Shown here: one piece after another, positions 43,598 through 53,480 of the stretch | How positions within the stretch are numbered: position 1 is the stretch's first letter | Layout: each line of letters begins with the position of its first letter | NCBI GenBank assembly: GCA_963777735.1 | Contig: CAVZRQ010000008.1 | Span: forward strand, 930,001-994,000 | Length of the DNA: 64,000 nucleotides | Origin: ZC4RG30 sp963777735 | Lineage (GTDB): Bacteria; Pseudomonadota; Gammaproteobacteria; Steroidobacterales; Steroidobacteraceae | Reading direction: 5' to 3' | The notes under the pieces: generated by a model | Database searches by the model: none | The model's input: only the letters and a program-made list of their open reading frames with translations | Told to the model about the DNA's origin: nothing | Translations under genes and position numbers: made by a program

Positions 43598-44341
43598 TCA
43601 ATTCAGCGGATTGCCCGGCACAGGCGGCAATCGGCGAAACACGTCGCGGACACCATCCCGCCACTCCTTTCCCAGCTCCCGGAAGTAGGCATCATCCTGC
43701 TCAAAGTGATGGCGCGCACCGAGTCTCAGACTGTCCCGTTCGCTACATACCAGATCGATGGGCATGCCCACCGAAAGATTGCTGCGCATGGTGGAGTCGA
43801 AGGAAACGAGAATGCACTTCATTGCATCTCCCAGACTGGTGGCCGGGGTAATGACCCGGTCGAGGATGGGCTTGCCGTATTTCGTCTCTCCAGTCTGGAA
43901 GAATGGCGTCTCCCGACCGGCCTCGATGAAGTTGCCCTCGGCAAAGGTCCGGAACAATCGAGGCGGCTCGCCGCTGATCTGCCCGCCGATGATGAACGAA
44001 GCATTGAACGGGTGCGGCGTTTCGGCCAGTGATGCGCCATCGCGACGCTCGACATCCCGCACCGCATCCGAAACGATGCGGGCGACATCAAACATCGTGC
44101 GCGCGCTCCAGATGCTGCTGGCATCGCCCTGCTGCGAATCCCCGCGTTGCTTCAACATGCTGATGACTGATTGCGTACCCGCCAGGTTTCCCGAACTCAG
44201 CAGCACGATCACCCTGTCTCCCGGACGCTCGAACACCGTCATCTTGCAGAACGAGGCGATGTTGTCGACACCGGCATGCGTGCGGGAATCGGAGGCGAGC
44301 ACGACGCCGTCATTCAGAAGGACACCGACACAATACGTCAT
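43598..44341 (-). CDS. Anbu-type proteasome-like peptidase
   Basis: A 247-residue Ntn-hydrolase of the bacterial ancestral beta-subunit (Anbu) family. Removal of the initiator Met exposes Thr1 of MTYCVGVLLNDGVVLASDSR, followed by THAGVDNIASFCKM, FNASFIIGGQISGEP, ETKYGKPILDR and VSFDSTMRSNLSVGMP IDLV, the family's conserved runs. Anbu forms helical dodecamers with predicted hydrolase activity. It starts at ATG 44341 with AAGAG-rich upstream sequence; extension upstream lacks Thr. First gene of a run with FGase and transglutaminase. Confidence 0.92.
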   Translation of the reverse strand: MTYCVGVLLNDGVVLASDSRTHAGVDNIASFCKMTVFERPGDRVIVLLSSGNLAGTQSVISMLKQRGDSQQGDASSIWSARTMFDVARIVSDAVRDVERRDGASLAETPHPFNASFIIGGQISGEPPRLFRTFAEGNFIEAGRETPFFQTGETKYGKPILDRVITPATSLGDAMKCILVSFDSTMRSNLSVGMPIDLVCSERDSLRLGARHHFEQDDAYFRELGKEWRDGVRDVFRRLPPVPGNPLN

Positions 44342-44466
44342 GCGCTCTTTTCCTGTCAGGTGAGCGCCACCGCCTGATGATGCGATGCTGTCTGCGCGGA
44401 GTGATGTCGTTTGAGTATGGCACAATACGTTCTGCCCCGGCGGCGGCGACACTTCCCGGACCTTCC

Positions 44467-45135
44467 ATGCCTGTTGATATCGAAATTGATTTTGTCTCGG
44501 ATGTGGCCTGCCCCTGGTGCGCCATCGGCCTTGCCGGTCTGGAACAGGCACTGCGGCAAGCAAGCGATGCAGTCACTGCACAGATCCGCTTTCAGCCCTT
44601 CGAGCTCAATCCAGGCATGCGTCCCGAAGGCGAGAACATCGACGAATTCATCGGCAGCCGATATGCCGCCGACCCTGCGCAGCTGAGCGCCATGCGCGAG
44701 AATGTGCGCGCACGCGCTGCCAGTGTCGGACTGGCGTTCAACCAGCACGGCAACAGCCGCATCTACAACACCTTCGACGCGCACCGGCTGCTCCACTGGG
44801 CGAAGATCTCCGGGCAGCAACAGAACCTGAAACACGCCCTGTTCACTGCGAACTTCTCCGAGAATGCCGACATCTCCGACCATGCCATGCTGGTCTCCGC
44901 CGCCACTTCAGCGGGGCTTGATCCCCGCGAGGCGCGCGAAGTACTGGCAACGGGTCGCTACGCGGATGAAGTCCGCGAGGCAGAGAAGCTGTGGCTGTCC
45001 CGCGGCATCAACGCCGTGCCTGGCGTCGTCATCAACGGCAAGTGGCTGATCTCCGGTGGACAGCCCCCGGAGACATTCGAGAAATCGTTGCGTGAAATCG
45101 CGGGCATGCTGGCCGCTGCAGGTGGTCAGATCTGA
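44467..45135 (+). CDS. DsbA/FrnE-family thiol oxidoreductase
   Basis: A 222-residue cytoplasmic thioredoxin-fold protein of the FrnE/DsbA type. The redox motif is CPWC (Cys15-Cys18) in VACPWCAIGLAG; IRFQPFELNPGMRPEGENID and GINAVPGVVINGKWLISGGQ (cis-Pro) are conserved. No signal peptide. FrnE-like proteins act in polyketide-related or stress disulfide chemistry. ATG 44467 is chosen; an in-frame ATG at 44377 adds non-conserved residues. Single gene. Confidence 0.92.
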   Translation: MPVDIEIDFVSDVACPWCAIGLAGLEQALRQASDAVTAQIRFQPFELNPGMRPEGENIDEFIGSRYAADPAQLSAMRENVRARAASVGLAFNQHGNSRIYNTFDAHRLLHWAKISGQQQNLKHALFTANFSENADISDHAMLVSAATSAGLDPREAREVLATGRYADEVREAEKLWLSRGINAVPGVVINGKWLISGGQPPETFEKSLREIAGMLAAAGGQI

Positions 45136-45151
45136 CCAGGGCATCCATCCG

Positions 45152-45778
45152 TCAGATCTTCCAGACGATTTCCTCGGCCGGGCACTTTCCCTTGAGACCT
45201 CCCGGCACTGCATGTCGCTCCAGCACCTGCGGTGAGCGATCGATGAAATGCTCGCGCACCTCCTGATCAGGAACAGAGAACGGCGGACCATCCATGCACT
45301 GCTGTTCGTATAGCAGCGAGACGAGCAGTTGCGGTGCATTCCCAGTGATCGCGCGCAGATGTGCGGCATATTGCCGCCGCATCTGCCCGGGCAGCGCGAT
45401 CAGCGCTGCCCGGTCATACACGGCATCCACGCCGCCCAGCTCTGCAGCAGACAGCTTGAAGATATCGCCCACGAATACATCCATCCCGACAGCACTCCAG
45501 CATTCCAGCGCGCCGGCGCGCCGAACCTCTGGCGTAACACCGAGCCGCTCGAACAACTGCGCAACCGCCAGTGGACTCAGCTCCGCGCCTGCCACGCGAT
45601 AGCCGCGTGACAGCAGCCAGTCGATATCCAGCGTCTTGCCGCACAGGGGCAGAAACACCCGGCCGCCCAAGGGGATTCCGAGCACTTCGAAATGCGCCAC
45701 CAGCAGTGGATTGGCCTGCGCTTCATGAAAGCCGATCTGGTTGCCTGCCCAGCGTTGATGCCAGAATTCCGGTTGCAT
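45152..45778 (-). CDS. tpm: thiopurine S-methyltransferase
   Basis: A 208-residue SAM-dependent methyltransferase. MQPEFWHQRWAGNQIGFHEA, the HFEVLGIPLGGRVFLPLCGK block (SAM-binding LPLCGK), DIDWLLSRGYRVAGAELSPL and VYDRAALIALPGQMRRQYA define the bacterial thiopurine/selenite/tellurite methyltransferase family. These enzymes methylate Se/Te oxyanions and heterocyclic thiols. ATG 45778 fits the family start; the ORF can be extended to 45796. Confidence 0.93.
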   Translation of the reverse strand: MQPEFWHQRWAGNQIGFHEAQANPLLVAHFEVLGIPLGGRVFLPLCGKTLDIDWLLSRGYRVAGAELSPLAVAQLFERLGVTPEVRRAGALECWSAVGMDVFVGDIFKLSAAELGGVDAVYDRAALIALPGQMRRQYAAHLRAITGNAPQLLVSLLYEQQCMDGPPFSVPDQEVREHFIDRSPQVLERHAVPGGLKGKCPAEEIVWKI

Positions 45779-45851
45779 GGGAAAAACCTGCCGCACTCTT
45801 GCAGCCTTGCCACGGGGAATGCCAATCTTGCAGAAAAAGGGGGATCAACGC

Positions 45852-46769
45852 ATGAACCGATTCAAGCAGTTCGTCACCGTTCTGGCTCTCTTCTCCGGTT
45901 TCGCGCACGCCGCCGAGCCGCAGAACATGGTCCAGCTCGCCCTGGTCGACATGCAGGGCCAGAAGAAGATCCTGGGCACCCTGCCCGACTCCGTATTCGC
46001 ACCCCGGGTTTCGCCCGATGGCCGAAGGGTGGCGTTCGAACTGACTGAAGCACCCGCCTCACCGAGGGATCCACAGTTCCAGCGACTGTACGTGGCGGAG
46101 CTGGACAAACTGGACCAGCGCCGCGCGCTGCCCCCTACGCTCATTACAACGCGAAGCCTGGCACCCGTCTGGTCCCCCGATGGAGACTGGATCGCCTTCC
46201 TCGCCACCGGCAACGGTTCCGATGAGATCTTCATCCAGCGCGCCGATGGCTCCATTCAACCCAAACACCTGGTGACTGGGCGTGCCGCCGAGGGAATCTA
46301 TGACGGCGGGCTGCTGGCATTCATCACGCTGACTGGCACGGCAGATTACGGCATCGCCCTGCTCGACATGACGACGAGAAAAGTCACCCGCCTCATTGAC
46401 TACCCGGGCACCGCGCAGCACAGCGGCCGCATCTCTCCCGATGGCAAATGGATCGCCTACGCATCCACCGAAACCGGCCGGCAGGAGGTGTGGCTCGAGC
46501 CGCTGCCGCAAACGGGCAAGCGCCTGCAGCTCACCAGCCAGGGGGGCCGTCACCCGCAATGGTCACCAGATGGTTCAAAACTCTACTTCGACCAGGATGG
46601 AAAACTGTTTCGCCTTGATCTCACGCTTGCCGGTGAAACGCCCCGGGCCAGCGCGCCGGTCACGCTGCCGATCACAGGCTTCCAGCAAGGCGACCTGCGA
46701 AGACAGTACGACCTCATGCCCGATGGCAAGGGGTTCATGATGCTGTTCCCCATGCGCAGCTCGCCATGA
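45852..46769 (+). CDS. exported TolB-like beta-propeller protein
   Basis: A 305-residue periplasmic protein with a signal peptide (MNRFKQFVTVLALFSGFAHA). PD40/WD40-like motifs recur: VSPDGRRVAFELTEAP, WSPDGDWIAFLATGNG, ISPDGKWIAYASTETG and WSPDGSKLYFDQDG, giving a TolB-like propeller. It lacks the N-terminal TolB domain and no tol genes surround it. A GGGGGA ribosome binding site supports the start. Propellers of this kind bind proteins or carbohydrates; role unknown. Confidence 0.87.
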   Translation: MNRFKQFVTVLALFSGFAHAAEPQNMVQLALVDMQGQKKILGTLPDSVFAPRVSPDGRRVAFELTEAPASPRDPQFQRLYVAELDKLDQRRALPPTLITTRSLAPVWSPDGDWIAFLATGNGSDEIFIQRADGSIQPKHLVTGRAAEGIYDGGLLAFITLTGTADYGIALLDMTTRKVTRLIDYPGTAQHSGRISPDGKWIAYASTETGRQEVWLEPLPQTGKRLQLTSQGGRHPQWSPDGSKLYFDQDGKLFRLDLTLAGETPRASAPVTLPITGFQQGDLRRQYDLMPDGKGFMMLFPMRSSP

Positions 46770-46865
46770 CCTGATCGGTCTCGCCCTTCCTTGAGCCGCA
46801 GACCTCTTGTCGGACAAGGCCTACACAGCGGCACATCAGCCCCTCGGGATGCCACAATCATCCTG

Positions 46866-48752
46866 ATGAACGAGCTGCACAGTCCACAGTCCCGCCATAA
46901 CAGGACCCATCCAGGTCGATGGCGGGCGTTGCTGCTGATCAGCGTGTTGGCGGCTGCCCAAGGCTGCAGCACAACAGGCAGCAGGAAGGATGGCGATGCA
47001 GCTTCCGCCACGAACGACCCTGCTTCCGCGCCAACCTCGTTCAAGGTCGATGTGGTCAGTGACAACCGCTCCCTTGCCCGGCATCTCGAACGCTATCTCG
47101 ACATCCAGCGCTTTTCCGATTTTCCGGACCTGCAGGCGGTTGAACTGCGACGCCTGCTGGGTGAGGCCGAGTCCAATGCACGCGATCTGCTGGCCGCACT
47201 GGGCTATTTCTCGCCGCAATTAAAGCTCGAAGCTGGTGAACCTTCAGGCGAAAACGGCACGCGCCGCATCGTGATCGAAGTGGTTCCAGGCGAACAGACC
47301 CGGATTGCGAGTCACGACATCCGCTTTGCCGAACCCATGAACGATGATCCGCAGTCCGCCGATCAGCGGAAGACGATCGAGGACGAATGGCTGCTGCAGG
47401 AGAATGACCCTTTCACCCAGGAGGAATGGGACGCGGCCAAGCTCGCCGGGCTTCGCACCTTGCAGCGCGAGCGATACCCCACGGCGCGCATTGCTGCCAG
47501 CCAGGCCACCGTCAATGCAGATACCAGTCGGGCTGAACTTGCGGTGACGTATGACGCCGGCGCGCCCTTCCGTTTCGGCGCCCTGAAGCTGGAAGGCATG
47601 GAGCGCTACGACGCACAGGGTGTCCGCAATATTGCGCGCATACCTGCTGGCGAAATCTACCGCGAGGAGGTGTTGCTGGATGCGCAGCAGCGATTGGTCA
47701 CCAGTGGCTACTTCGACTCCGCCTTCCTGATGCTCGACAGCAGCGAGCGCAACCCCGACGAAGCCACTGTCATCGCGCAGTTGCGCGAGGCCAGGATGCA
47801 GAAGATCGTGTTCGGGCTGGGATACAGCACGGACACAGGCCCGCGGGCATCGGTCGAACACACCCACAACAGGATGTGGCCGCTGGGATGGAGAGCGCAG
47901 AACACGGCCGAAGCGGGCACCAATACCCAGCTGCTCTCCACCAACTGGACCGACATGCCAATGCCCTCAGGCTGGGCCTGGAACACGGGCCTCAAGCTGC
48001 AGCGCTCCGACTTTGGCGACATCAAGGCGAACAGCCTGTCGCTGACCGGCGGTCGCGCGCGCTCTGCCGAGAAGATCGACGACCGCTACTCACTGCAGTT
48101 TGACGCCAGCAACAGCGAGGGCAGCGAAGGGCCCACCAGCAGTTCCTCGTTGATGGGCAACTACGCCTGGACAGGTCGCTATTTCAATGACCGGGTCAAT
48201 CCCACCCGGGGACATGGCTTGGCCGCCGATGCAGGCGTCGGCGTGACGGTGACGCCTGCGCGCAACGCATTCCTCCGGCTCAACCTGCGAGCCCTGCAGC
48301 TGTGGCCTTTTGGGGGACGCAATACGGCCGGCAAGCGCAGCCGCCTGGCGTTGCGCGCAGAGTTGGGCGCCATCTATGCCGGAGACAATGTGGAAATCCC
48401 TGCGAACCTGCTGTTCCTGACTGGCGGCGACACCACGGTCCGCGGCTACAGCTACCAGTACATCGGCACCCGCCTGGATGACGGCAGCATCTATGGCGCC
48501 CGCTACATGGCGATGGGCAGCGTTGAATGGCAGCACCCCATCACGGTGCTGGGTGACGCCACGAGCTTCGAACACACCCTGTTTGCCGATGCCGGAACGG
48601 CCACCGACAAACTCCGTGATGCAATCCTGTATCCGGGCGTGGGCACCGGCATTCGCTGGGGTAGTCCGGTGGGACCGCTGCAGATCGACGTGGGCTACGG
48701 CACGAAGACGCAGAAGTGGCGACTGCATCTGCGTGTGGGATTCCAGTTCTGA
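46866..48752 (+). CDS. tamA: TamA outer-membrane assembly factor (Omp85 family)
   Basis: An Omp85-superfamily protein (628 residues). The N-terminal signal region has a cysteine (SVLAAAQGCSTTG) that could be a lipobox-like site. Three POTRA domains follow (about 50-300), then a 16-strand barrel with the family's LFLTGGDTTVRGYSYQYIGT (the VRGY/F motif) and a final GFQF. It is co-transcribed with tamB (stop and start share one base), the classical TamAB pair that inserts outer-membrane proteins and may move phospholipids. The start at 46866 (MNELHSP...) is preferred over 46791. Confidence 0.95.
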   Translation: MNELHSPQSRHNRTHPGRWRALLLISVLAAAQGCSTTGSRKDGDAASATNDPASAPTSFKVDVVSDNRSLARHLERYLDIQRFSDFPDLQAVELRRLLGEAESNARDLLAALGYFSPQLKLEAGEPSGENGTRRIVIEVVPGEQTRIASHDIRFAEPMNDDPQSADQRKTIEDEWLLQENDPFTQEEWDAAKLAGLRTLQRERYPTARIAASQATVNADTSRAELAVTYDAGAPFRFGALKLEGMERYDAQGVRNIARIPAGEIYREEVLLDAQQRLVTSGYFDSAFLMLDSSERNPDEATVIAQLREARMQKIVFGLGYSTDTGPRASVEHTHNRMWPLGWRAQNTAEAGTNTQLLSTNWTDMPMPSGWAWNTGLKLQRSDFGDIKANSLSLTGGRARSAEKIDDRYSLQFDASNSEGSEGPTSSSSLMGNYAWTGRYFNDRVNPTRGHGLAADAGVGVTVTPARNAFLRLNLRALQLWPFGGRNTAGKRSRLALRAELGAIYAGDNVEIPANLLFLTGGDTTVRGYSYQYIGTRLDDGSIYGARYMAMGSVEWQHPITVLGDATSFEHTLFADAGTATDKLRDAILYPGVGTGIRWGSPVGPLQIDVGYGTKTQKWRLHLRVGFQF

Positions 48753-51700
48753 TGTCAGACGTCGCCACAACCACACCGCCAGGCAAGCGCCGCTTCCGCG
48801 TTTGGCCATGGCTGGCGGGTGTGTTGCTGGTCTTCCTGTTGCTGCTGGGGGGCGCTGGCTGGTGGGCCGGAAGCGAAGGGTCATTGGCCCGCGCGCTGCA
48901 ATTGGCACAGCGATTCCTGCCGGCGGATCAGCGCCTGGAGTTCAGTGATGCGCAGGGTTCGATCACCGGAGGCGGCAGCGTCGGCCGAATGCAGTGGAGC
49001 AAACCCGGCATCTCGGTAACCGTCGATGACCTGCGACTCGATTGGACTCTGCGGCTGCTCTTCGCTCGCGACCTCAACGTGCGCACTCTCTCCGCCCGCA
49101 ACGTGCACCTGCGCATCACACAGCAACCGGACGAACCGGATGTTCCATTCACGATGCCTGCAGATCTGTCACTGCCCATCACATTGACAGTACCGCTGAG
49201 CATTGCGCGCCTGCAGATCGACACAGTCGATGCCGAGGAAGATTCGACCACGCAGGTGCTCGACACCATCCTGGCGAATTATCGTTACGATGGCGAACAG
49301 CATGCGATACAGCTGGAAAGCATTCGTTACGGCCAGAGCACGCTGCAGGGAGACCTGCAGCTGCACGCGCGGGAACTGACGCTTTCGGCGCAGCTGGATG
49401 CCTCATTGCGCAATCTCGTGCCGGATACACCGCTTGCGATGCTGGTCAAGATGCAGGCCAGTGGCACCCTGGCCGGCGGTGAAGACGCGCGGCTGGATGT
49501 GAAGCTGGATGCCGCGACGGAACAGGCCGGAACGCAGATCAACGCGCAGGCCAGCATCCATCCCTGGCGCAAACAGCCGGCGCAACAGGTTGAGCTGCAG
49601 GTCAGTGGCCTCAATGCGCACGCCTTTCACAGCATGGCACCGGTCACTGCATTGCACGGGAGTGCGAGTCTTGAACCCGTGGCAGATCCGGCATCCAGTG
49701 CATGGAATATCGTGCTGGACTTCATCAACGACCAGCCCGGCGCCTGGAACCAGCAGCGACTTCCACTGCGCCAGCTCAAGGCACGTTCCCGCCTCTCAAC
49801 CGAACTGCTGAACATCGAAACAGCGCGGGCTGATCTTGCGGGCCGCTCGCCCGCGGGTTACATCACGTTGACCGGACAGGTTCCCCTCCAGCAGCTGGCG
49901 CAGACAAGATTGCAACTGGATCTGCAGCAGGTCGATCTTCAGCCTCTGCTGACCACCCTGCCCCGCACGGCATTCACTGGCCCGCTCACAATAGAGCCAT
50001 CGCAACAGGACAGCTGGCAGGCGCAGGCCGACGTGCGCAATGCCGCGCCTGGCCCGCTGGATCAGGAACGCCTGCCAGTGGACCGGCTGCTGGCAGATGT
50101 GCGCATCGCCCCCCAACAGTGGCGCATTGAAACCATGGAATTGCAGATCGGTACCGGTCGCTTGCAGGTACTAGGCGGTTATGCGCCACAGTCCCGGACA
50201 CTTGATCTGCGTGGCGAACTGCAACGTCTGCCGCTGCGGCGAATCCACCGGAAAATGGCGACGGATCTCGCCACCGAGCTGTCTGGAGAACTGGCCGTAG
50301 CCGGCAACCTGCAGCAAGGCCTGGATTTCTCGGCAGACATCGCCAGTGACGTCCGCGCTGGAGCTTCAACCCAGCGGGGAGAATGGGAGATCCGTTCCAT
50401 TCAGACCAAGGGAAACTGGTCTCCCACGCGGCTGACCATCGAACGCGTTCACCTCGATGCGTTCCGGGCGACGCTGGACGGCAGCGGCATCGATGTCGTG
50501 TTGCCCGGCTTCGATTCCATCAAGGCGCGCATCACCGCCGCCGCGCCGGGTGTGAAGCTCGCAGCGGATGCCGCCATGTTGCAGCAGTCCGGTGGCGGCA
50601 ATCTGTCAGTGGAGCTGGTATCTGCCGAACAGGTCGTGGACTGGCTCCAGGGTCTGCCCCTGATCGGCGAACGTCTGCCGGTGCTGAGCGCCAGTGGCGC
50701 GGCCAACATTGCAGCCGACTGGCAAGGTGGCTGGCAGCAATGGATGGCGGGCTTCAGGAATCCGGCGTCGCAGCCGCGACTGCGCCTGAATGCAGTCGCT
50801 CACACCGATGGCCTGCGCCTTGATGCGCCCGGCTTTTCGGGTGAGGCGCCGACGCGCATCGATGTGCAGAAGCTGGACCTCAAAGTGCAGGGCAATCTCG
50901 CGGCGGCCACGATTGCAATCGATGGCGACGCGCGAGCCAATGACACCCATGCGCTGCTCGGCATTCGCATGCAGATGACCCAGGTTCGCGGGGCAGCCGG
51001 CGCACCGCGCTGGAATATCGCCGTGGAAGAATTCAACGCGGCGGCAACCTTGCCGGACCAGACCCAGCCCTGGCAGTTGCAGCTCTCCGAAAATCTTCAG
51101 ATCTCCATACAGCCAGGAGACAACATCGAGGTGCGCGCCACGGCTGGCAGCGCCACATTGTCAGCGCCGTCCAGCAGCGGTGGTGAGCCGCTGAAGCTGG
51201 CATGGCAGCCCTTGCAGTGGCGACAATCCGCAAGCGGAGCCACGACGCTGCAGAGCAGAGGCACCGCCACCGGCATCCAGCCTGCCTGGCTTGATGTATT
51301 GCTCGCGAAACAAGGCGAAGGCCCGCTTGCAGGCGCCGGCATGCGCAGCGATCTCTCGCTCAGCGGCACGTGGGATGTCCAGATGACCGATAGCGTGAAT
51401 ATCCGCGCTTCCTTGAAGCGTGAGAGCGGAGATCTGTGGCTGCTCGACCCCGAGACCGCCGCGGGCATCCGCAACTTCGACGTCGAGTTGCAGTCCGCCG
51501 GTGAGACCGTGAACCTCGCCCTGAACTGGGACACCGAACGCGCCGGCGTCATCACGGCTCGCGTGGGCACACAGCTCTCCCGGCAATCCGGTGGCTGGAG
51601 TCTGCCTGGCACCGCGCCCTTGTCGGGAAACATTGAGGCGCGTCTGCAGGATCTGAACGCCTGGGCATTCCTTGCGCCCCCTGGCTGGCGCATCCAGGGC

Positions 51701-52969
51701 GCACTGGATGCCAATGTCCGCCTGGGTGGCAGTGTGCAGGCGCCGCAATTCAATGGCGGTATTGAAGGCAAGGGTCTGCACCTGCGCTCGGTGCTCGACG
51801 GTGTCGACCTGTACGATGGCACTCTGCGCGCGACCCTGAACGGCGCCCGCATGGAAATTGCCGAGCTCACCTTCCAGGGCGGCACCGGCAGTCGCGCCTA
51901 TGTTCGCGGCTTCAGTGGCAACCGCACCGAGCCTCCCAGGGAGCGCGGTCGCATGATCGCGAGCGGCAGCATCGACTGGAGTGGTGTGGCCGATGCCGGC
52001 GATGCAGAGTCCGGCATCGTCATGGACCTGAAAGCAGAACTGCAGCGTATGCAGGTGCTGGTTCGCAACGATCGGCAGATGACCCTGAGTGGAGAGCTTT
52101 CCGCCGGCCTTGCACAGGGGGCACTGCGAATCCGCGGCGATATCCGCGTTGACCGTGCGACGATCGTGCTGCCGGAAGCCAGTGCACCGACACTCGGCGA
52201 CGATGTCATCGTGGTGCGCAATGCGGACCTGCGGAATCCCGGAGCCGTTGAAGCCCGCCAGGCGCGCGGCGAACTCAAGACCCGCAAGCCGATGGATATG
52301 GAGATCAAACTCGATCTGGGCAGCGATCTTGCTCTTGAGGGTCAGGGCCTAACCACCCGCCTCGAAGGCGACCTGACGGTGCGCAGCAACTCCGTTGGCA
52401 ATGGAGCCTTCAACGTTTTCGGCGAGGTGCGCACTGTCGAAGGCCGGTATCGCGCCTGGGGTCAGGCGCTGAATGTGGAAACGGGTGTGGTGCGGTTCAA
52501 CGGCCCTTACAGCAATCCTTCGCTGAACCTGCTGGCAATCCGCCCGGATATCGACGTACGCGCGGGCGTGCGCGTGACCGGCACACTAAACGCCCCGCGC
52601 GTGCAGCTCTACTCCGACCCTGATCTGCCCGAGGGAGAAAAACTTTCCTGGGTGGTCCTGGGTCGCGAAACTGTCATCGCAGGGACGGAAGGCTCGTCGA
52701 TGCAACAGGCCGCGTTGGGACTTGCCGCTGGCCAGCTCAGCGGCAGGCTTGCGTCAGGCATCGGGCTGGATGAGTTGGGGCTCGGAGAATCGGGCGTGAC
52801 TATCGGCAAACGCCTGTCCAACGAACTCTATCTGACTTACGAGGCAGGGTTATCCGGCGCGGCCAGCACGTTGTTCATCTTCTATGACATCACACGCAGG
52901 CTGACGTTGCGCGGCCAGACTGGCGATGCCAGTGCCGTGGACATGATCTACACGATCAAATACGACTGA
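48752..52969 (+). CDS. tamB: TamB inner-membrane tether and translocation protein
   Basis: A 1405-residue AsmA-like/TamB protein. One N-terminal membrane helix (WPWLAGVLLVFLLLLGGAGW) is followed by a very long repeated beta structure and the C-terminal DUF490 domain, recognisable as VNFGEVRTVEGRYRAWGQAL-like sequence (here NVFGEVRTVEGRYRAWGQAL NVETG) and the final PNLYSDPDLPEGEKLSWVVL-like run with DEL and VTIGKRLSNELYLTYE. The start shares its first base with the tamA stop. Together TamA and TamB span the periplasm. Confidence 0.95.
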   Translation: MSDVATTTPPGKRRFRVWPWLAGVLLVFLLLLGGAGWWAGSEGSLARALQLAQRFLPADQRLEFSDAQGSITGGGSVGRMQWSKPGISVTVDDLRLDWTLRLLFARDLNVRTLSARNVHLRITQQPDEPDVPFTMPADLSLPITLTVPLSIARLQIDTVDAEEDSTTQVLDTILANYRYDGEQHAIQLESIRYGQSTLQGDLQLHARELTLSAQLDASLRNLVPDTPLAMLVKMQASGTLAGGEDARLDVKLDAATEQAGTQINAQASIHPWRKQPAQQVELQVSGLNAHAFHSMAPVTALHGSASLEPVADPASSAWNIVLDFINDQPGAWNQQRLPLRQLKARSRLSTELLNIETARADLAGRSPAGYITLTGQVPLQQLAQTRLQLDLQQVDLQPLLTTLPRTAFTGPLTIEPSQQDSWQAQADVRNAAPGPLDQERLPVDRLLADVRIAPQQWRIETMELQIGTGRLQVLGGYAPQSRTLDLRGELQRLPLRRIHRKMATDLATELSGELAVAGNLQQGLDFSADIASDVRAGASTQRGEWEIRSIQTKGNWSPTRLTIERVHLDAFRATLDGSGIDVVLPGFDSIKARITAAAPGVKLAADAAMLQQSGGGNLSVELVSAEQVVDWLQGLPLIGERLPVLSASGAANIAADWQGGWQQWMAGFRNPASQPRLRLNAVAHTDGLRLDAPGFSGEAPTRIDVQKLDLKVQGNLAAATIAIDGDARANDTHALLGIRMQMTQVRGAAGAPRWNIAVEEFNAAATLPDQTQPWQLQLSENLQISIQPGDNIEVRATAGSATLSAPSSSGGEPLKLAWQPLQWRQSASGATTLQSRGTATGIQPAWLDVLLAKQGEGPLAGAGMRSDLSLSGTWDVQMTDSVNIRASLKRESGDLWLLDPETAAGIRNFDVELQSAGETVNLALNWDTERAGVITARVGTQLSRQSGGWSLPGTAPLSGNIEARLQDLNAWAFLAPPGWRIQGALDANVRLGGSVQAPQFNGGIEGKGLHLRSVLDGVDLYDGTLRATLNGARMEIAELTFQGGTGSRAYVRGFSGNRTEPPRERGRMIASGSIDWSGVADAGDAESGIVMDLKAELQRMQVLVRNDRQMTLSGELSAGLAQGALRIRGDIRVDRATIVLPEASAPTLGDDVIVVRNADLRNPGAVEARQARGELKTRKPMDMEIKLDLGSDLALEGQGLTTRLEGDLTVRSNSVGNGAFNVFGEVRTVEGRYRAWGQALNVETGVVRFNGPYSNPSLNLLAIRPDIDVRAGVRVTGTLNAPRVQLYSDPDLPEGEKLSWVVLGRETVIAGTEGSSMQQAALGLAAGQLSGRLASGIGLDELGLGESGVTIGKRLSNELYLTYEAGLSGAASTLFIFYDITRRLTLRGQTGDASAVDMIYTIKYD

Positions 52970-53085
52970 TTGCAGCAATTCCCGCTGGAATCGGTATCGC
53001 GAACGGGCACGCCAGAGAATCCCTACTTTGGTTCGGGGCGTCCACCACTCCCCAAACGCCAATCCTGGCAGCATTGTTGCTCATC

Positions 53086-53433
53086 ATGGCTAAGAACTTC
53101 CGCACGAATCCCACTGGGGCCGCAGACCAACTGAACGGGATTCTTGCGGACGGCAACCAGGAGAAATTCCTGGTTGCACTGCGGGACCTGACCGGAGAAC
53201 TCGGGGGAATTGGGGGGTTGGCTGAGCGATCAGGGCTCAACCGCACACAGCTCTACAAGACCTTGTCCAGTCTGGGCAATCCGGACCTCCGAAGGCTGAC
53301 GGAGATTCTCAATGCGCTGGGGTTGCGGCTGGCCGTGCAGCCAGTCAGGAGGCCCAAGGCGCGGGCGAGAAGACACGCCAATACGAGGCCCGCCGCAAGG
53401 CGCTCCATCCCAAGCACCATGACAAGAGACTGA
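53086..53433 (+). CDS. HigA-like addiction-module antidote protein
   Basis: A 115-residue helix-turn-helix protein. The region EKFLVALRDLTGELGGIGGL and AERSGLNRTQLYKTLSSLGN with PDLRRLTEILNALGLRLAVQ is the standard HigA-2-type antitoxin (HTH around 50-70). A basic C-terminal tail (RRPKARARRHANTRPAARRS) extends it. RelE/HigB-type toxin partners normally precede such genes but none is visible upstream, where tamB ends. It may be a solitary regulator. ATG 53086 is chosen; TTG 53074 is an alternative. Confidence 0.82.
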   Translation: MAKNFRTNPTGAADQLNGILADGNQEKFLVALRDLTGELGGIGGLAERSGLNRTQLYKTLSSLGNPDLRRLTEILNALGLRLAVQPVRRPKARARRHANTRPAARRSIPSTMTRD

Positions 53434-53480
53434 CGGCAACCTCTGGCGCGCGGGTCCAGCCATCCCTTGCAATGCCACTT

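Noticed and set aside
45960..46769. tolB of the Tol-Pal system
   Set aside because: The protein has only the propeller part, lacks the N-terminal TolB domain and no tol/pal genes surround it.
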